From NCBI GenBank assembly GCA_015062085.1, contig SUVI01000014.1:1-41371 (forward strand): DNA of 41,371 nt, in the 5' to 3' direction. Both the position numbers and the translations under genes were made by a program. Below are positions 34,052 to 41,371 of the stretch, one piece after another (position 1 is the first letter of the stretch; the number at the start of each line of letters is the position of its first letter). Below the pieces are notes generated by a model. The model saw only the letters and a list, made by a program, of their open reading frames with translations, had not been told where the DNA came from and ran no database searches. Source of the DNA: Planctomycetaceae bacterium. GTDB taxonomy: Bacteria > Planctomycetota > Planctomycetia > Pirellulales > Thermoguttaceae.

Positions 34052-34789
34052 TCAGGTGTTCATGACGAAATTTCGAATAAAATCATTCAGCTTTGCTCCC
34101 TGCGTAAGGCACATTCCGTGACCGGCATGCGGAAGAATGACTTCGCTTTCTCGTTTTTGGGGAGGCACCACCGAGTCCTTTTTCCCGCGAATGCAAAACG
34201 TTGGGAACTGAAATTTATGTTCTTTGCTCCGTTTCCAGCTATACAGCATACGGACGATATGAAAACTGCGGCGGACGGGAGTTTCGATGATTTGCAGATA
34301 CATTTCCCTTTTAGCATCTGACATTGTGTATTTGGGAGTGAAAAACAGGCGGAGACGACAAAACGTTTTGATCGTCAGCCACGTGCCGTCCGGGAAAATA
34401 TTCAGTGCACGACCTAAAAACATCCATTTCCAGGAAATATCATTGGGTTTATCTGCACATGCGAATCGGAAGCAGGCATGAACTTTCACGCCTTTCTTCT
34501 CCAGAAATTCTCCAACGATCGGAGCACACATTCCGCCGAAACTGTGTCCTCCGACGTAACATCCGAGAGCCGGATCCTGACGGTTTGCAGGGAGTGCATT
34601 TTCAGAATAGTACGTTTCCCAGACGTATTCAGCCCAGCGAAGCGCAAAACTTTCGACCTGGTCTTTACTGGTGGGACGGACCCACTCTGGAATGATGACG
34701 TTTAAAATATTGTTCAGCCCGTCTCTTTGGGTCGCAAAAAGACGTTCATTACAGGCAAGTCCTGGAAAAAGAAACAATGGGGTTTTCAT
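34052..34789 (-). CDS. Alpha/beta-hydrolase
   Basis: A 245-residue protein with the alpha/beta-hydrolase nucleophile elbow Gly-His-Ser-Phe-Gly-Gly (Ser83). A likely acid is Asp205 in 'GKKDSVVP' and the His is His224 in 'HAGHGMC', completing a catalytic triad in the usual order. There is no signal peptide, so it is cytoplasmic. An oxyanion-type 'FPGLAC' lies at residues 8-13. The region between the nucleophile and the acid is a helical cap. The family covers esterases, lipases and thioesterases, and the substrate is not predictable. I chose ATG 34789 over a TTG 39 bases upstream. A TATAAT box on the minus strand at 34937-34932 is a possible -10, with only a weak -35. Confidence 0.8.
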   Translation of the reverse strand: MKTPLFLFPGLACNERLFATQRDGLNNILNVIIPEWVRPTSKDQVESFALRWAEYVWETYYSENALPANRQDPALGCYVGGHSFGGMCAPIVGEFLEKKGVKVHACFRFACADKPNDISWKWMFLGRALNIFPDGTWLTIKTFCRLRLFFTPKYTMSDAKREMYLQIIETPVRRSFHIVRMLYSWKRSKEHKFQFPTFCIRGKKDSVVPPQKRESEVILPHAGHGMCLTQGAKLNDFIRNFVMNT

Positions 34790-34931
34790 GGGATCTGTTT
34801 CCAAATTTACGGTACTTTGAATTTCCAAATCGCTGAACGGATTTTAGTATATCCTTTCCATGGGCAAATGGCACCAAAACAAACGGGGAAAGGACAGAGA
34901 CAAGTCTTGACTAAAATGTCTACTTGTGGAT

Positions 34932-34937
34932 ATTATA
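34932..34937 (-). promoter_or_regulatory. Possible -10 box for the alpha/beta-hydrolase gene
   Basis: A consensus TATAAT on the minus strand, about 143 bases before ATG 34789. The best -35 is TGTACA with a 16-base spacer, which is weak. Confidence 0.35.
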
Positions 34938-35060
34938 CCACATTTTAAAAGAATGTACAGACCCCCGGACTGTGGAAAAGGTCGATTTTTTCAATTTTCC
35001 TAAATTAAAGATAAAATATTTTGCCAAATCGGAAAATCTTTCAGGTGCCCCGATTTTTTC

Positions 35061-35981
35061 CTAGATGGTGCTGCTGTCAGAGTGCAGGACCTGCGAAATG
35101 TGTGAAATGATGTCCGATGCGATCATGGAACACACACCCAATTCCGCAGCTGCGAGGTCTCCGGCTTTTCCATGGATCCAGACTCCAAGACGTGCCGCAT
35201 CCCGCGAAGAGACCCCAAGCCGGAACATTTGCGCACAGACTGCCGCGAGGATCCCCGTCAGTACATCTCCGCTTCCCCCGGTTGCCATGCCGGGATTGCC
35301 GGTCGGATTTCGGAAAGAGTGTGTTCCGTCGGAAATCTGCGTTCCAGCCCCTTTCAGTATCGTGACCGTTTCATTTTCCTTTGCGAATCGGACCGCACGT
35401 TCCCGTTGAAGTTCCGGAGACTGTGCGGGGGCGTCTGGGCAGAGGCGTGCAAATTCTCCGGGATGCGGCGTTACGAGGCGCAGGTTTGCGTGCGGCGGGA
35501 GTTTTCCGTCATTTCGTGACGAGTACTCTGAAAGTGCGTTCAGAGCATCTGCGTCGAAAATTGCCGGGAGAGGGAGACGTTCCCAGAGACGCAGCATCAG
35601 CCGGTCCAAGTCTTTCGAGCGTCCTAGACCTGGACCGATCGCTGCAATGTCGGCATTTTGTGCAAGCGTGAAGAGCTTTTCTTCCGCCGATCCTGAGATC
35701 GTTCCGTCAGGACTTTCTGGCAGAGGAGCCGTCGTGAATTCCAGACCAAGTGTAGAAACGATCGGAACGAGACGCTCCGGGACCGCCGTTTTTACCAGAC
35801 CCGCACCCGTCCGGAGCGCCGCCATCGCACAGAGTGCCGCGGCTCCAGACATTCCGAACGATCCGCCGATGACCAGCACGGTACCGAACGTACCTTTGTG
35901 CCCGTCTTGCGGACGTTCCCTCAGACGCGCAAGGAGCGTTTCGAGCGAGTTGCGTTCTGTTTCGGATCCTGATTTTTCCAT
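35061..35981 (-). CDS. nnrD: ADP-dependent (S)-NAD(P)H-hydrate dehydratase
   Basis: NnrD repairs NADHX/NADPHX, the hydrated and inactive forms of NAD(P)H, using ADP. The 306-residue protein is a ribokinase-like fold with 'KGTFGTVLVIGGSFGMSGAA' near residue 30-50, 'AIGPGLGR', 'FDADALN', 'VTPHPGEFARL', 'ILKGAGT' and the nucleotide-binding 'NPGMATGGSGDVLTG'. These are the signatures of the YjeF C-terminal domain. The N-terminal epimerase domain (NnrE) found fused in E. coli is absent, so epimerisation must be encoded elsewhere or not at all. AGGAG precedes ATG at 8 bases. It is downstream of the DUF1080 gene on the same strand, separated by the 9-bp repeat array. Confidence 0.93.
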   Translation of the reverse strand: MEKSGSETERNSLETLLARLRERPQDGHKGTFGTVLVIGGSFGMSGAAALCAMAALRTGAGLVKTAVPERLVPIVSTLGLEFTTAPLPESPDGTISGSAEEKLFTLAQNADIAAIGPGLGRSKDLDRLMLRLWERLPLPAIFDADALNALSEYSSRNDGKLPPHANLRLVTPHPGEFARLCPDAPAQSPELQRERAVRFAKENETVTILKGAGTQISDGTHSFRNPTGNPGMATGGSGDVLTGILAAVCAQMFRLGVSSRDAARLGVWIHGKAGDLAAAELGVCSMIASDIISHISQVLHSDSSTI

Positions 35982-36021
35982 GAGACGGACTCCTTAAAGC
36001 GATCCATTCGATCCATCAGTT

Positions 36022-36066
36022 CATTTGATCCATTTGATCCATTTGATCCATTTGATCCATTTGATC
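36022..36066. repeat. 9-bp tandem repeat, 5 copies, intergenic
   Basis: CATTTGATC is repeated five times perfectly between the DUF1080 stop codon and the nnrD ribosome site, with degenerate copies extending to 36001. A frame on the minus strand would encode Asn-Gly-Ser repeats but starts inside DUF1080 in a different frame. Confidence 0.93.
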
Positions 36067-36074
36067 CATTGAGC

Positions 36075-36854
36075 TCATTCGCCGAGCTTTCGGATCCAAA
36101 CGTTTCGGAAACGTACCGGACTTTCGTGATCCTGGAGGAAAAGCGGTCCGTAACCGGTCTCGATCTGTTTCTGCCAAAGCGCACGCAAATGGTCGGTCGC
36201 GCCGTAGCGGAATGGATGGTAGTGCGAGACCGGTTCGTCAAATTCGGTGAACTCGTGGATCATCTGACCATTCAGGCAAGCGGTGATCCGGCCGTTCTGA
36301 ACGATTTTCCCGGAAGTGTCCCGGCGCGGCGCGATGTAGAGGATGTCGAGCGTCTGCCATTCTCCCGCAGGACGCGCAGCATTGACTTTCGGCGCCTGGA
36401 TCCCGTAAACGGCACCCGCAGTACTTTTGGAATCAAGTTCTGCTTTCCCGTGACTGTCCATGATCTGCACTTCATAGTTTCCGTGGATGTACAGCCCGCT
36501 GTTTCCGAAATTTTCCGGCGTGACCATGAATTCTGCATGGATCTCCGCATCACGGAAGAGAACTTCCGAGAAAATGTGGCTTGAGCGGACCGGATCTTGC
36601 GCACTGACCGGACGGCGAGTCGTGGAGATCAGCGTCTCAGCCTCGACGCGCCAGTCGGCCGGAGTCCCCTCTTTCGAGAGAAAGCGATTCACCAGCGTTC
36701 CGTCCTCGGCAGTTCCGAAAAGGAGGATCGCATCGGCGGGCATCGTTTCAGACGGAGTCCAGCCGAAAACTCTTGGAGCTGCGGAAATCACGCACAAAAA
36801 CAGCGTGCAGAAAACTGCGAAAACTTGAAATACGAAACGGTATGATCTTTTCAT
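36075..36854 (-). CDS. Secreted DUF1080 (3-keto-disaccharide hydrolase-like) protein
   Basis: A 259-residue protein with a signal peptide (hydrophobic core about residues 8-28) and a single DUF1080 domain, a concanavalin-like beta-sandwich. Typical motifs are 'FSEVLFRDAEIHAEF', 'GNSGLYIHGNYEVQIMDSHG', 'YGIQAPKVNAARPAGEWQ' and the terminal 'PLFLQDHESPVRFRNVWI'. Many characterised members bind or hydrolyse sugars, some as 3-keto-glycoside hydrolases; activity here is unproven. The start at ATG 36854 was chosen because the longer frame begins with a TTG inside the cupin gene. It follows the cupin after 32 bases on the same strand and is likely co-transcribed with it. Confidence 0.85.
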   Translation of the reverse strand: MKRSYRFVFQVFAVFCTLFLCVISAAPRVFGWTPSETMPADAILLFGTAEDGTLVNRFLSKEGTPADWRVEAETLISTTRRPVSAQDPVRSSHIFSEVLFRDAEIHAEFMVTPENFGNSGLYIHGNYEVQIMDSHGKAELDSKSTAGAVYGIQAPKVNAARPAGEWQTLDILYIAPRRDTSGKIVQNGRITACLNGQMIHEFTEFDEPVSHYHPFRYGATDHLRALWQKQIETGYGPLFLQDHESPVRFRNVWIRKLGE

Positions 36855-36886
36855 GAGCGGATCCCAACAAAAAATGGTGAGTCTCT

Positions 36887-37252
36887 CTACTTGACCGGAC
36901 AGCCGCAATTTTGATTCACGGGGATCAGACAGAGGAATTTCAGTGTAATGTGGCCCGTGTTTTTGACTTGGTGCGGTTCATTCGGCGGAACGAAGGCGAA
37001 AGAACCTGGACGGACAGGATGTTCTTCTCCGCTGCACAAGACGGTCGCAGAGCCCTGCAGGAAGTACATTTCATGCTCCCACGGATGCTCATGATCCGGC
37101 GTACAGCCGCCCGGCTCCAATTCAAACTGGCGCATGGCGAAGACGGGGGCTCCATCATTTGCCCCAACGAGGAGACGCATTTTTGCGCCTTTCGCGCCGG
37201 GCTGCTCGACTGCGTTTGCGGGGATCTGATCCGCGTGCATGATTTTTTTCAT
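36887..37252 (-). CDS. Single-domain cupin protein
   Basis: A 121-residue cupin_2 protein. Metal ligands are His54, His56 and Glu61 in the first motif and His94 in the second, after 'PPNEPH'. Such small cupins act as sugar-binding or isomerase-like enzymes, dioxygenases or regulators; the sequence does not decide among them. It is cytoplasmic. AGGAG lies 8 bases before ATG. It is the first gene of a pair with DUF1080. Confidence 0.85.
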   Translation of the reverse strand: MKKIMHADQIPANAVEQPGAKGAKMRLLVGANDGAPVFAMRQFELEPGGCTPDHEHPWEHEMYFLQGSATVLCSGEEHPVRPGSFAFVPPNEPHQVKNTGHITLKFLCLIPVNQNCGCPVK

Positions 37253-37372
37253 TTTTCGTTCTCCTGTGAAAGTAAAATCGGCTTTCTCTTCATTTTAGCA
37301 CAAATCACGTTTTTTGGAAAGGGGGGACTAAATGGTTTGGGCAGTTCCCTTGACTCTTTTCTTTGGGAGAGT

Positions 37373-39046
37373 TCAGGTACTTCCCCAAAGCATGGAATCC
37401 ATGAACACGTCCGCGAATCCGTCTTCGAGTGCTAGGTCGATGCACTGTGTTTTGCGGGCTAGGGTTTCTGCGCGAGTCCAAAGTTCGGGCGTTCGTGCCG
37501 CGATGATCGAGCCGGCAAGCGATGTGTTTCCGAGAAAATGAATGTTTTTCGGAGGTACGTCTACAGGGATCAGACCGATCCTCTGCGCATTTCGGATCCG
37601 CAGGCTCTTTCCGAAACCGCCGGCAATGTGAAAGGCGGTGAGCTGGGATGCTCTCAGTTTTCCCCGCCGCATCAGAAGCTGGATCCCGGTACGTATCGCT
37701 CCCACGGCAAGCTGAAGTTCCCGAAAATCTTCCTGCGTGACGCAGATCTTGCCCGAAATGTGAAACCCGGTCATTTCCGGCGTGATTTTTCGGATCCGCC
37801 GACTCCACGCAGCCGGAATTTCTTCCGAAAGCTCTTCTGGTTCCAGAAGGCGTCCGTCCGCAGTTAGGATCCCCAGCCGAAGGAGTTCTGCCGTAAGGTC
37901 GATCAGTGCCGAGCCGCAGATGCCCACTGCGGGTTCATCGCACATGGTTTCGAAAAAAGGTTTTCCATCCCGATCTTCCACATGAAGGACCGCCCCCGTC
38001 TCTGCACACATTCCGCAGGAGATCTTCGCGCCCTCGAAACAGGGGCCCGCTGCCGTTGCACACGCGATCCTTTCGGAAGGCGTTTTCAGCACGAGTTCGC
38101 CGTTTGTGCCTAGGTCCAGAAGGAGTTCGTATCGCTCATTTTCATACGTTTCCATACATTTACGACTTTCCGGGTGCAGCGCGAGCATCCCGGCAGTGAT
38201 GTCACCGCCGACAAATGCTCCGATGACTGGAAAAAGGAAGATCCGGGTCTCTGGACGGAAAGAGGAAAATGTGCCTTTCCAGCACGGATCGCCGGCAAAT
38301 CCAGTGCTTTTCAGGTCGCTGGACGGTGCGAACGGAAAGAGTGCGAGCGGTGAAAGATCGAGGCCTGCGAGTGTTTGCAGCATCGTCGTGTTTCCTGCGA
38401 AAACGAGACGCCGTACGGAGGCAAAGAGCGTTTTTTCCGTCAGTGTGAGGCGGAGAGGAACGGGCGTTTGCGGCCTCTCCAATTTCAGTGCGGCAGTCGC
38501 AGTAAAGAGTTCCCGCGTCATTTCAAGGACGGCTTTCAAAAGCACGGACTGCAGCTCTGCAAGCTGTGCAGGATGTCGGGTCCCGTATTCGATCCGCGAG
38601 ATGACGTCCGCGCCATACGGAGCCTGCGGATTGGGACGGGAAACAGTGGCAAGAATGGACTTTTCCTGGATCAGAGAGGCGGCCAGAGTCGTCGTGCCGA
38701 GATCAAACGCGAGCGAAAAACCGCCGGGCTGCTGAGGTCCCGAGGCTGGATGACGGCGTTCCCAAGCGTCCGCTTTCTCGAGGAGTTCCGGAGCGAAACG
38801 GGTCTGGATGAGCTGATGCCGAACTGGAATTTCCGGCAAAAGGACCGTCATGTCGCGGTCGATGACGGTTTGGCACGCACGGACAGTCTCTCCGGAAGCA
38901 AGTTGGACCGTACATTTTCCGCACGTTCCGCCCCCGCCGCACGGCATCGGAAGGACTTCTCCCAAATGCGTGCGAATGATGTCGGAAAGCCGGGCGTTTT
39001 CTGCAGCGTCGACCGTTTTAGCCTGATTCGGAAAGTGGATCTTCAT
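37373..39046 (-). CDS. RACo/RamA-type reductive activator of corrinoid proteins
   Basis: A 557-residue protein with an N-terminal [2Fe-2S] ferredoxin domain and a C-terminal ASKHA ATPase-type domain. The iron-sulfur ligands are Cys36, Cys42, Cys45 and Cys58 in 'CGGGGTCGKC...C'. The ASKHA phosphate motifs are 'FDLGTTTLA' (about 113-121) and 'LLDLGTNGE', followed by 'GICGSALID' and 'HIAGGFGK'. This is the DUF4445/RACo architecture. These proteins reduce inactive Co(II) corrinoid to Co(I) with ATP, keeping methyltransferase systems alive. No corrinoid protein, methyltransferase or reaction partner is in the window, so its client is unknown. The ribosome site is weak. A terminator for the upstream gene lies at 39065-39087. 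Confidence 0.88.
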   Translation of the reverse strand: MKIHFPNQAKTVDAAENARLSDIIRTHLGEVLPMPCGGGGTCGKCTVQLASGETVRACQTVIDRDMTVLLPEIPVRHQLIQTRFAPELLEKADAWERRHPASGPQQPGGFSLAFDLGTTTLAASLIQEKSILATVSRPNPQAPYGADVISRIEYGTRHPAQLAELQSVLLKAVLEMTRELFTATAALKLERPQTPVPLRLTLTEKTLFASVRRLVFAGNTTMLQTLAGLDLSPLALFPFAPSSDLKSTGFAGDPCWKGTFSSFRPETRIFLFPVIGAFVGGDITAGMLALHPESRKCMETYENERYELLLDLGTNGELVLKTPSERIACATAAGPCFEGAKISCGMCAETGAVLHVEDRDGKPFFETMCDEPAVGICGSALIDLTAELLRLGILTADGRLLEPEELSEEIPAAWSRRIRKITPEMTGFHISGKICVTQEDFRELQLAVGAIRTGIQLLMRRGKLRASQLTAFHIAGGFGKSLRIRNAQRIGLIPVDVPPKNIHFLGNTSLAGSIIAARTPELWTRAETLARKTQCIDLALEDGFADVFMDSMLWGST

Positions 39047-39064
39047 CTTTTATGGAACGAAAAT

Positions 39065-39087
39065 AAAAAAAGGGATCCCCGGATCCT
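39065..39087 (-). terminator. Rho-independent terminator after the TIM-barrel gene
   Basis: On the minus strand AGGATCC (39087-39081) and GGATCCC (39078-39072) form a hairpin with a 2-4 base loop, followed by seven T and ATTTT. It lies about 150 bases after the TIM-barrel stop and just before the corrinoid activator start. Confidence 0.7.
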
Positions 39088-39235
39088 GTGCGATGAAAGA
39101 AACTTGCCTTTTCATGCAGGATCTGGGGACTTCTGAAAAATCAGAACGACTCGAAAAACCCCGACTGTCCGTCATTCAGAAACGTTCCGGAAAGGGGAAA
39201 TGCCGGCCGTGTTCCGAATGCCAAACAGGGGAAAG

Positions 39236-40264
<1,029 letters not shown>

Positions 40265-40325
40265 AAATTTCTCCTGAGGTTAAAGGCGGGTCAGTGAATT
40301 GCGGGAGAATCATCTTCTATCCCTG

Positions 40326-40365
40326 TCCGGACGGCGTTTCATTTTGTTTCCTATCCGGACGGCGT
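40326..40365. repeat. Short direct repeat TCCGGACGGCGT, downstream of the DUF1559 gene
   Basis: TCCGGACGGCGT occurs at 40326-40337 and 40354-40365, a 28-base period with similar flanks. A related, different duplication sits upstream of the same gene at 41299-41354. Confidence 0.7.
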
Positions 40366-40376
40366 CCCGGCACATT

Positions 40377-41264
40377 CTACTGTTTGTAGTTCGGATCGTT
40401 TGCCAGATTCCAGCTGTGGCCGGCCCCGTTATCATCGGGACACATAAGCGAACAAAACGTCGTGTAGTGGATGGCTTTGTTCAGCGCACGCACACTTCCG
40501 TCGGCAAACGCGAAATTGTTCACCTGGGAATGTCGGCTGGAGACGTAATTGCTGAAGTCTGTCTGAGCAGAGTCACCGTTCCAATTCAGCCCGAAGTGCT
40601 TGTACGCGTGATCCGCGCTGCCGGTGCTGTCCCATCGGTCACTGGGACGGTAGTCGGTCGAGAGGTTGCTTCCTCCGGGGGCTTTTTTGTAGCATTTTTC
40701 GGAGATGAGGATCGTGTAGCTCGCGCCGTCGTGAATGCTCGAAATGGAAGATTTCGTGTAGGACTTTCCCTTTCCATAGTAGTAGAAAAGGAGTCCGGAA
40801 CCGCGCACACGCTTGCTCGGATTGGTGGTGCCGGATTTGTAGTCGGAACCATAGTAGGATGGATTTCCCACGTTCGCCTGGTAACTGAATCCATTCGCTG
40901 CCGCATCACCGGCCGGGCACTTGAACTGTTTCACGGGCGTCGTTTGGTAGTTGCTGTTCATGAGGTCGTCCTGGATCTTTCCCATGCCAAGCTCTTCGAG
41001 GATCTGAACGTACCAAGTCGAGTAACTATTTCCCTGTCTTCCCACGTACGGAAGCCTGTCTTTGTTGCTGTCATAGGCGACCATCGCCATGGCGAGTTCC
41101 CTCTGATTGTTCGCGCAGGTTGTCTGAAGAGCTGTCAGACGCGCATTTACGATGGCCGGCATGAGCAGTCCTACCAGTACCCCGATGATGGCGATGACGA
41201 CGAGCAGTTCCACGAGCGTGAAACCGCGGCGCATGGCAGACGCTGACGTTTTTCGAACGGACAT
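40377..41264 (-). CDS. DUF1559 pilin-like secreted protein
   Basis: A 295-residue protein with a type IV prepilin N-terminus: Met-Arg-Arg-Gly, then FTLVELLVVIAIIGVL, with cleavage expected at Gly14/Phe15 and the conserved Glu at mature position 5. After the helix a beta-rich globular domain follows. It ends in the planctomycete hallmark H-x9-DG (His-Ser-Gln-Val...Ala-Asp-Gly) and a Cys-containing tail. DUF1559 proteins form huge paralog families in planctomycetes, and their roles are not settled (pilus-like fibres or secretion pseudopilins are proposed). The start at ATG 41264 has AGGGG just upstream, while the longer frame begins 48 bases earlier without one. The gene ends a minus-strand run. 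Direct repeats lie on both sides. Confidence 0.9.
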   Translation of the reverse strand: MSVRKTSASAMRRGFTLVELLVVIAIIGVLVGLLMPAIVNARLTALQTTCANNQRELAMAMVAYDSNKDRLPYVGRQGNSYSTWYVQILEELGMGKIQDDLMNSNYQTTPVKQFKCPAGDAAANGFSYQANVGNPSYYGSDYKSGTTNPSKRVRGSGLLFYYYGKGKSYTKSSISSIHDGASYTILISEKCYKKAPGGSNLSTDYRPSDRWDSTGSADHAYKHFGLNWNGDSAQTDFSNYVSSRHSQVNNFAFADGSVRALNKAIHYTTFCSLMCPDDNGAGHSWNLANDPNYKQ

Positions 41265-41298
41265 GAGTTTCCCCTTTTCTCTTTTTTCTCTTTCTGTA

Positions 41299-41354
41299 TG
41301 GACGATTTCCATCGCCGTCTTTTTCTTTTCGTTTGGACGATTTCTTTACCGTCT
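41299..41354. repeat. Direct repeat TGGACGATTTC...CCGTCT upstream of the DUF1559 gene
   Basis: TGGACGATTTCCATCGCCGTCT (41299-41320) and the near-copy 41334-41354 repeat with a 35-base period. GACG and CGTC ends make each copy partly self-complementary. Confidence 0.65.
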
Positions 41355-41371
41355 GTACTTGACTTTTTTCT

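Noticed and set aside
35921..36241. Frame encoding Asn-Gly-Ser repeats
   Set aside because: It begins inside DUF1080 in another frame and ends inside nnrD. The 9-bp array is better read as intergenic.

Overview
The window looks like chromosomal DNA of a planctomycete, probably a gut-associated Pirellulales/Thermoguttaceae-type lineage. The case rests on families that are typical or strongly enriched there: a DUF1559 pilin-like protein with an H-x9-DG C-terminal motif, a DUF1571 protein, a DUF1080 protein, an OprP/OprO-type porin with a coiled-coil N-terminus, a MotA/TolQ/ExbB protein paired with a one-TM partner carrying the 'PFLAVLLCTMGALI' segment, and a secreted cysteine-rich protein. The heparinase-like and other secreted carbohydrate-active genes suit a glycan-rich host habitat. 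This placement is inference, because no rRNA is present.

Layout. 1-5.2 kb: the 3' end of an Ala/Glu/Lys-repeat protein, then (minus strand) a double-parvulin PPIase and a long NAD-dependent DNA ligase with repeat-rich tails. 5.5-6.6 kb: a small secreted protein and a complete tmRNA gene. 6.7-13.7 kb: a large secreted alpha/alpha-barrel-like protein (+), then a BspA-type leucine-rich-repeat lipoprotein and a porin (minus). 13.8-17.0 kb: rpmI-rplT (without infC), a small conserved-looking unknown and an acyl-adenylating enzyme (+). 17.1-20.5 kb (minus): apbE, a small NqrM-like membrane protein, mqnC and a calcineurin-like phosphatase, which reads as a respiratory module of flavinylation, possible iron-centre maturation and menaquinone synthesis. 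20.9-27.2 kb (+): the ExbB-like/ExbD-like pair, DUF1571 and the Cys-rich secreted protein, all cell-envelope genes. 27.3-31.3 kb (minus): a GcvR-like ACT protein, a heparinase II/III-like protein and a radical SAM/SPASM protein. 32.0-33.6 kb (+): a second acyl-CoA synthetase flanked by two copies of an interspersed palindromic repeat. 34.1-41.3 kb (all minus): alpha/beta hydrolase, NnrD (NAD(P)HX dehydratase), DUF1080, cupin, a RACo-type corrinoid activator, a TIM-barrel sugar isomerase/epimerase-like protein and the DUF1559 pilin-like protein.

Three themes cut across genes. First, perfect or near-perfect tandem repeats of 9, 12, 15, 18 and 57 bp occur inside coding regions (in frame) and in spacers, which suggests active slippage. 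Second, three noncoding palindromic elements built from CACGAA/CACTGA/CACAGA words occupy intergenic spaces. Third, several housekeeping-type promoters (TTGxxx-N16/17-TAtAaT-like) are visible, three of them sharing an extended -35 of the form TCCCYCTTGCRWAAA.

The best candidate for a poorly described system is the ExbB/ExbD-like pair at 20.9-24.5 kb. Its channel-type protein has a long coiled-coil-like tail, and its one-TM partner lacks the acidic residue normally needed in the membrane helix. No transposase, integrase, prophage, CRISPR array or recognisable defence locus was seen.
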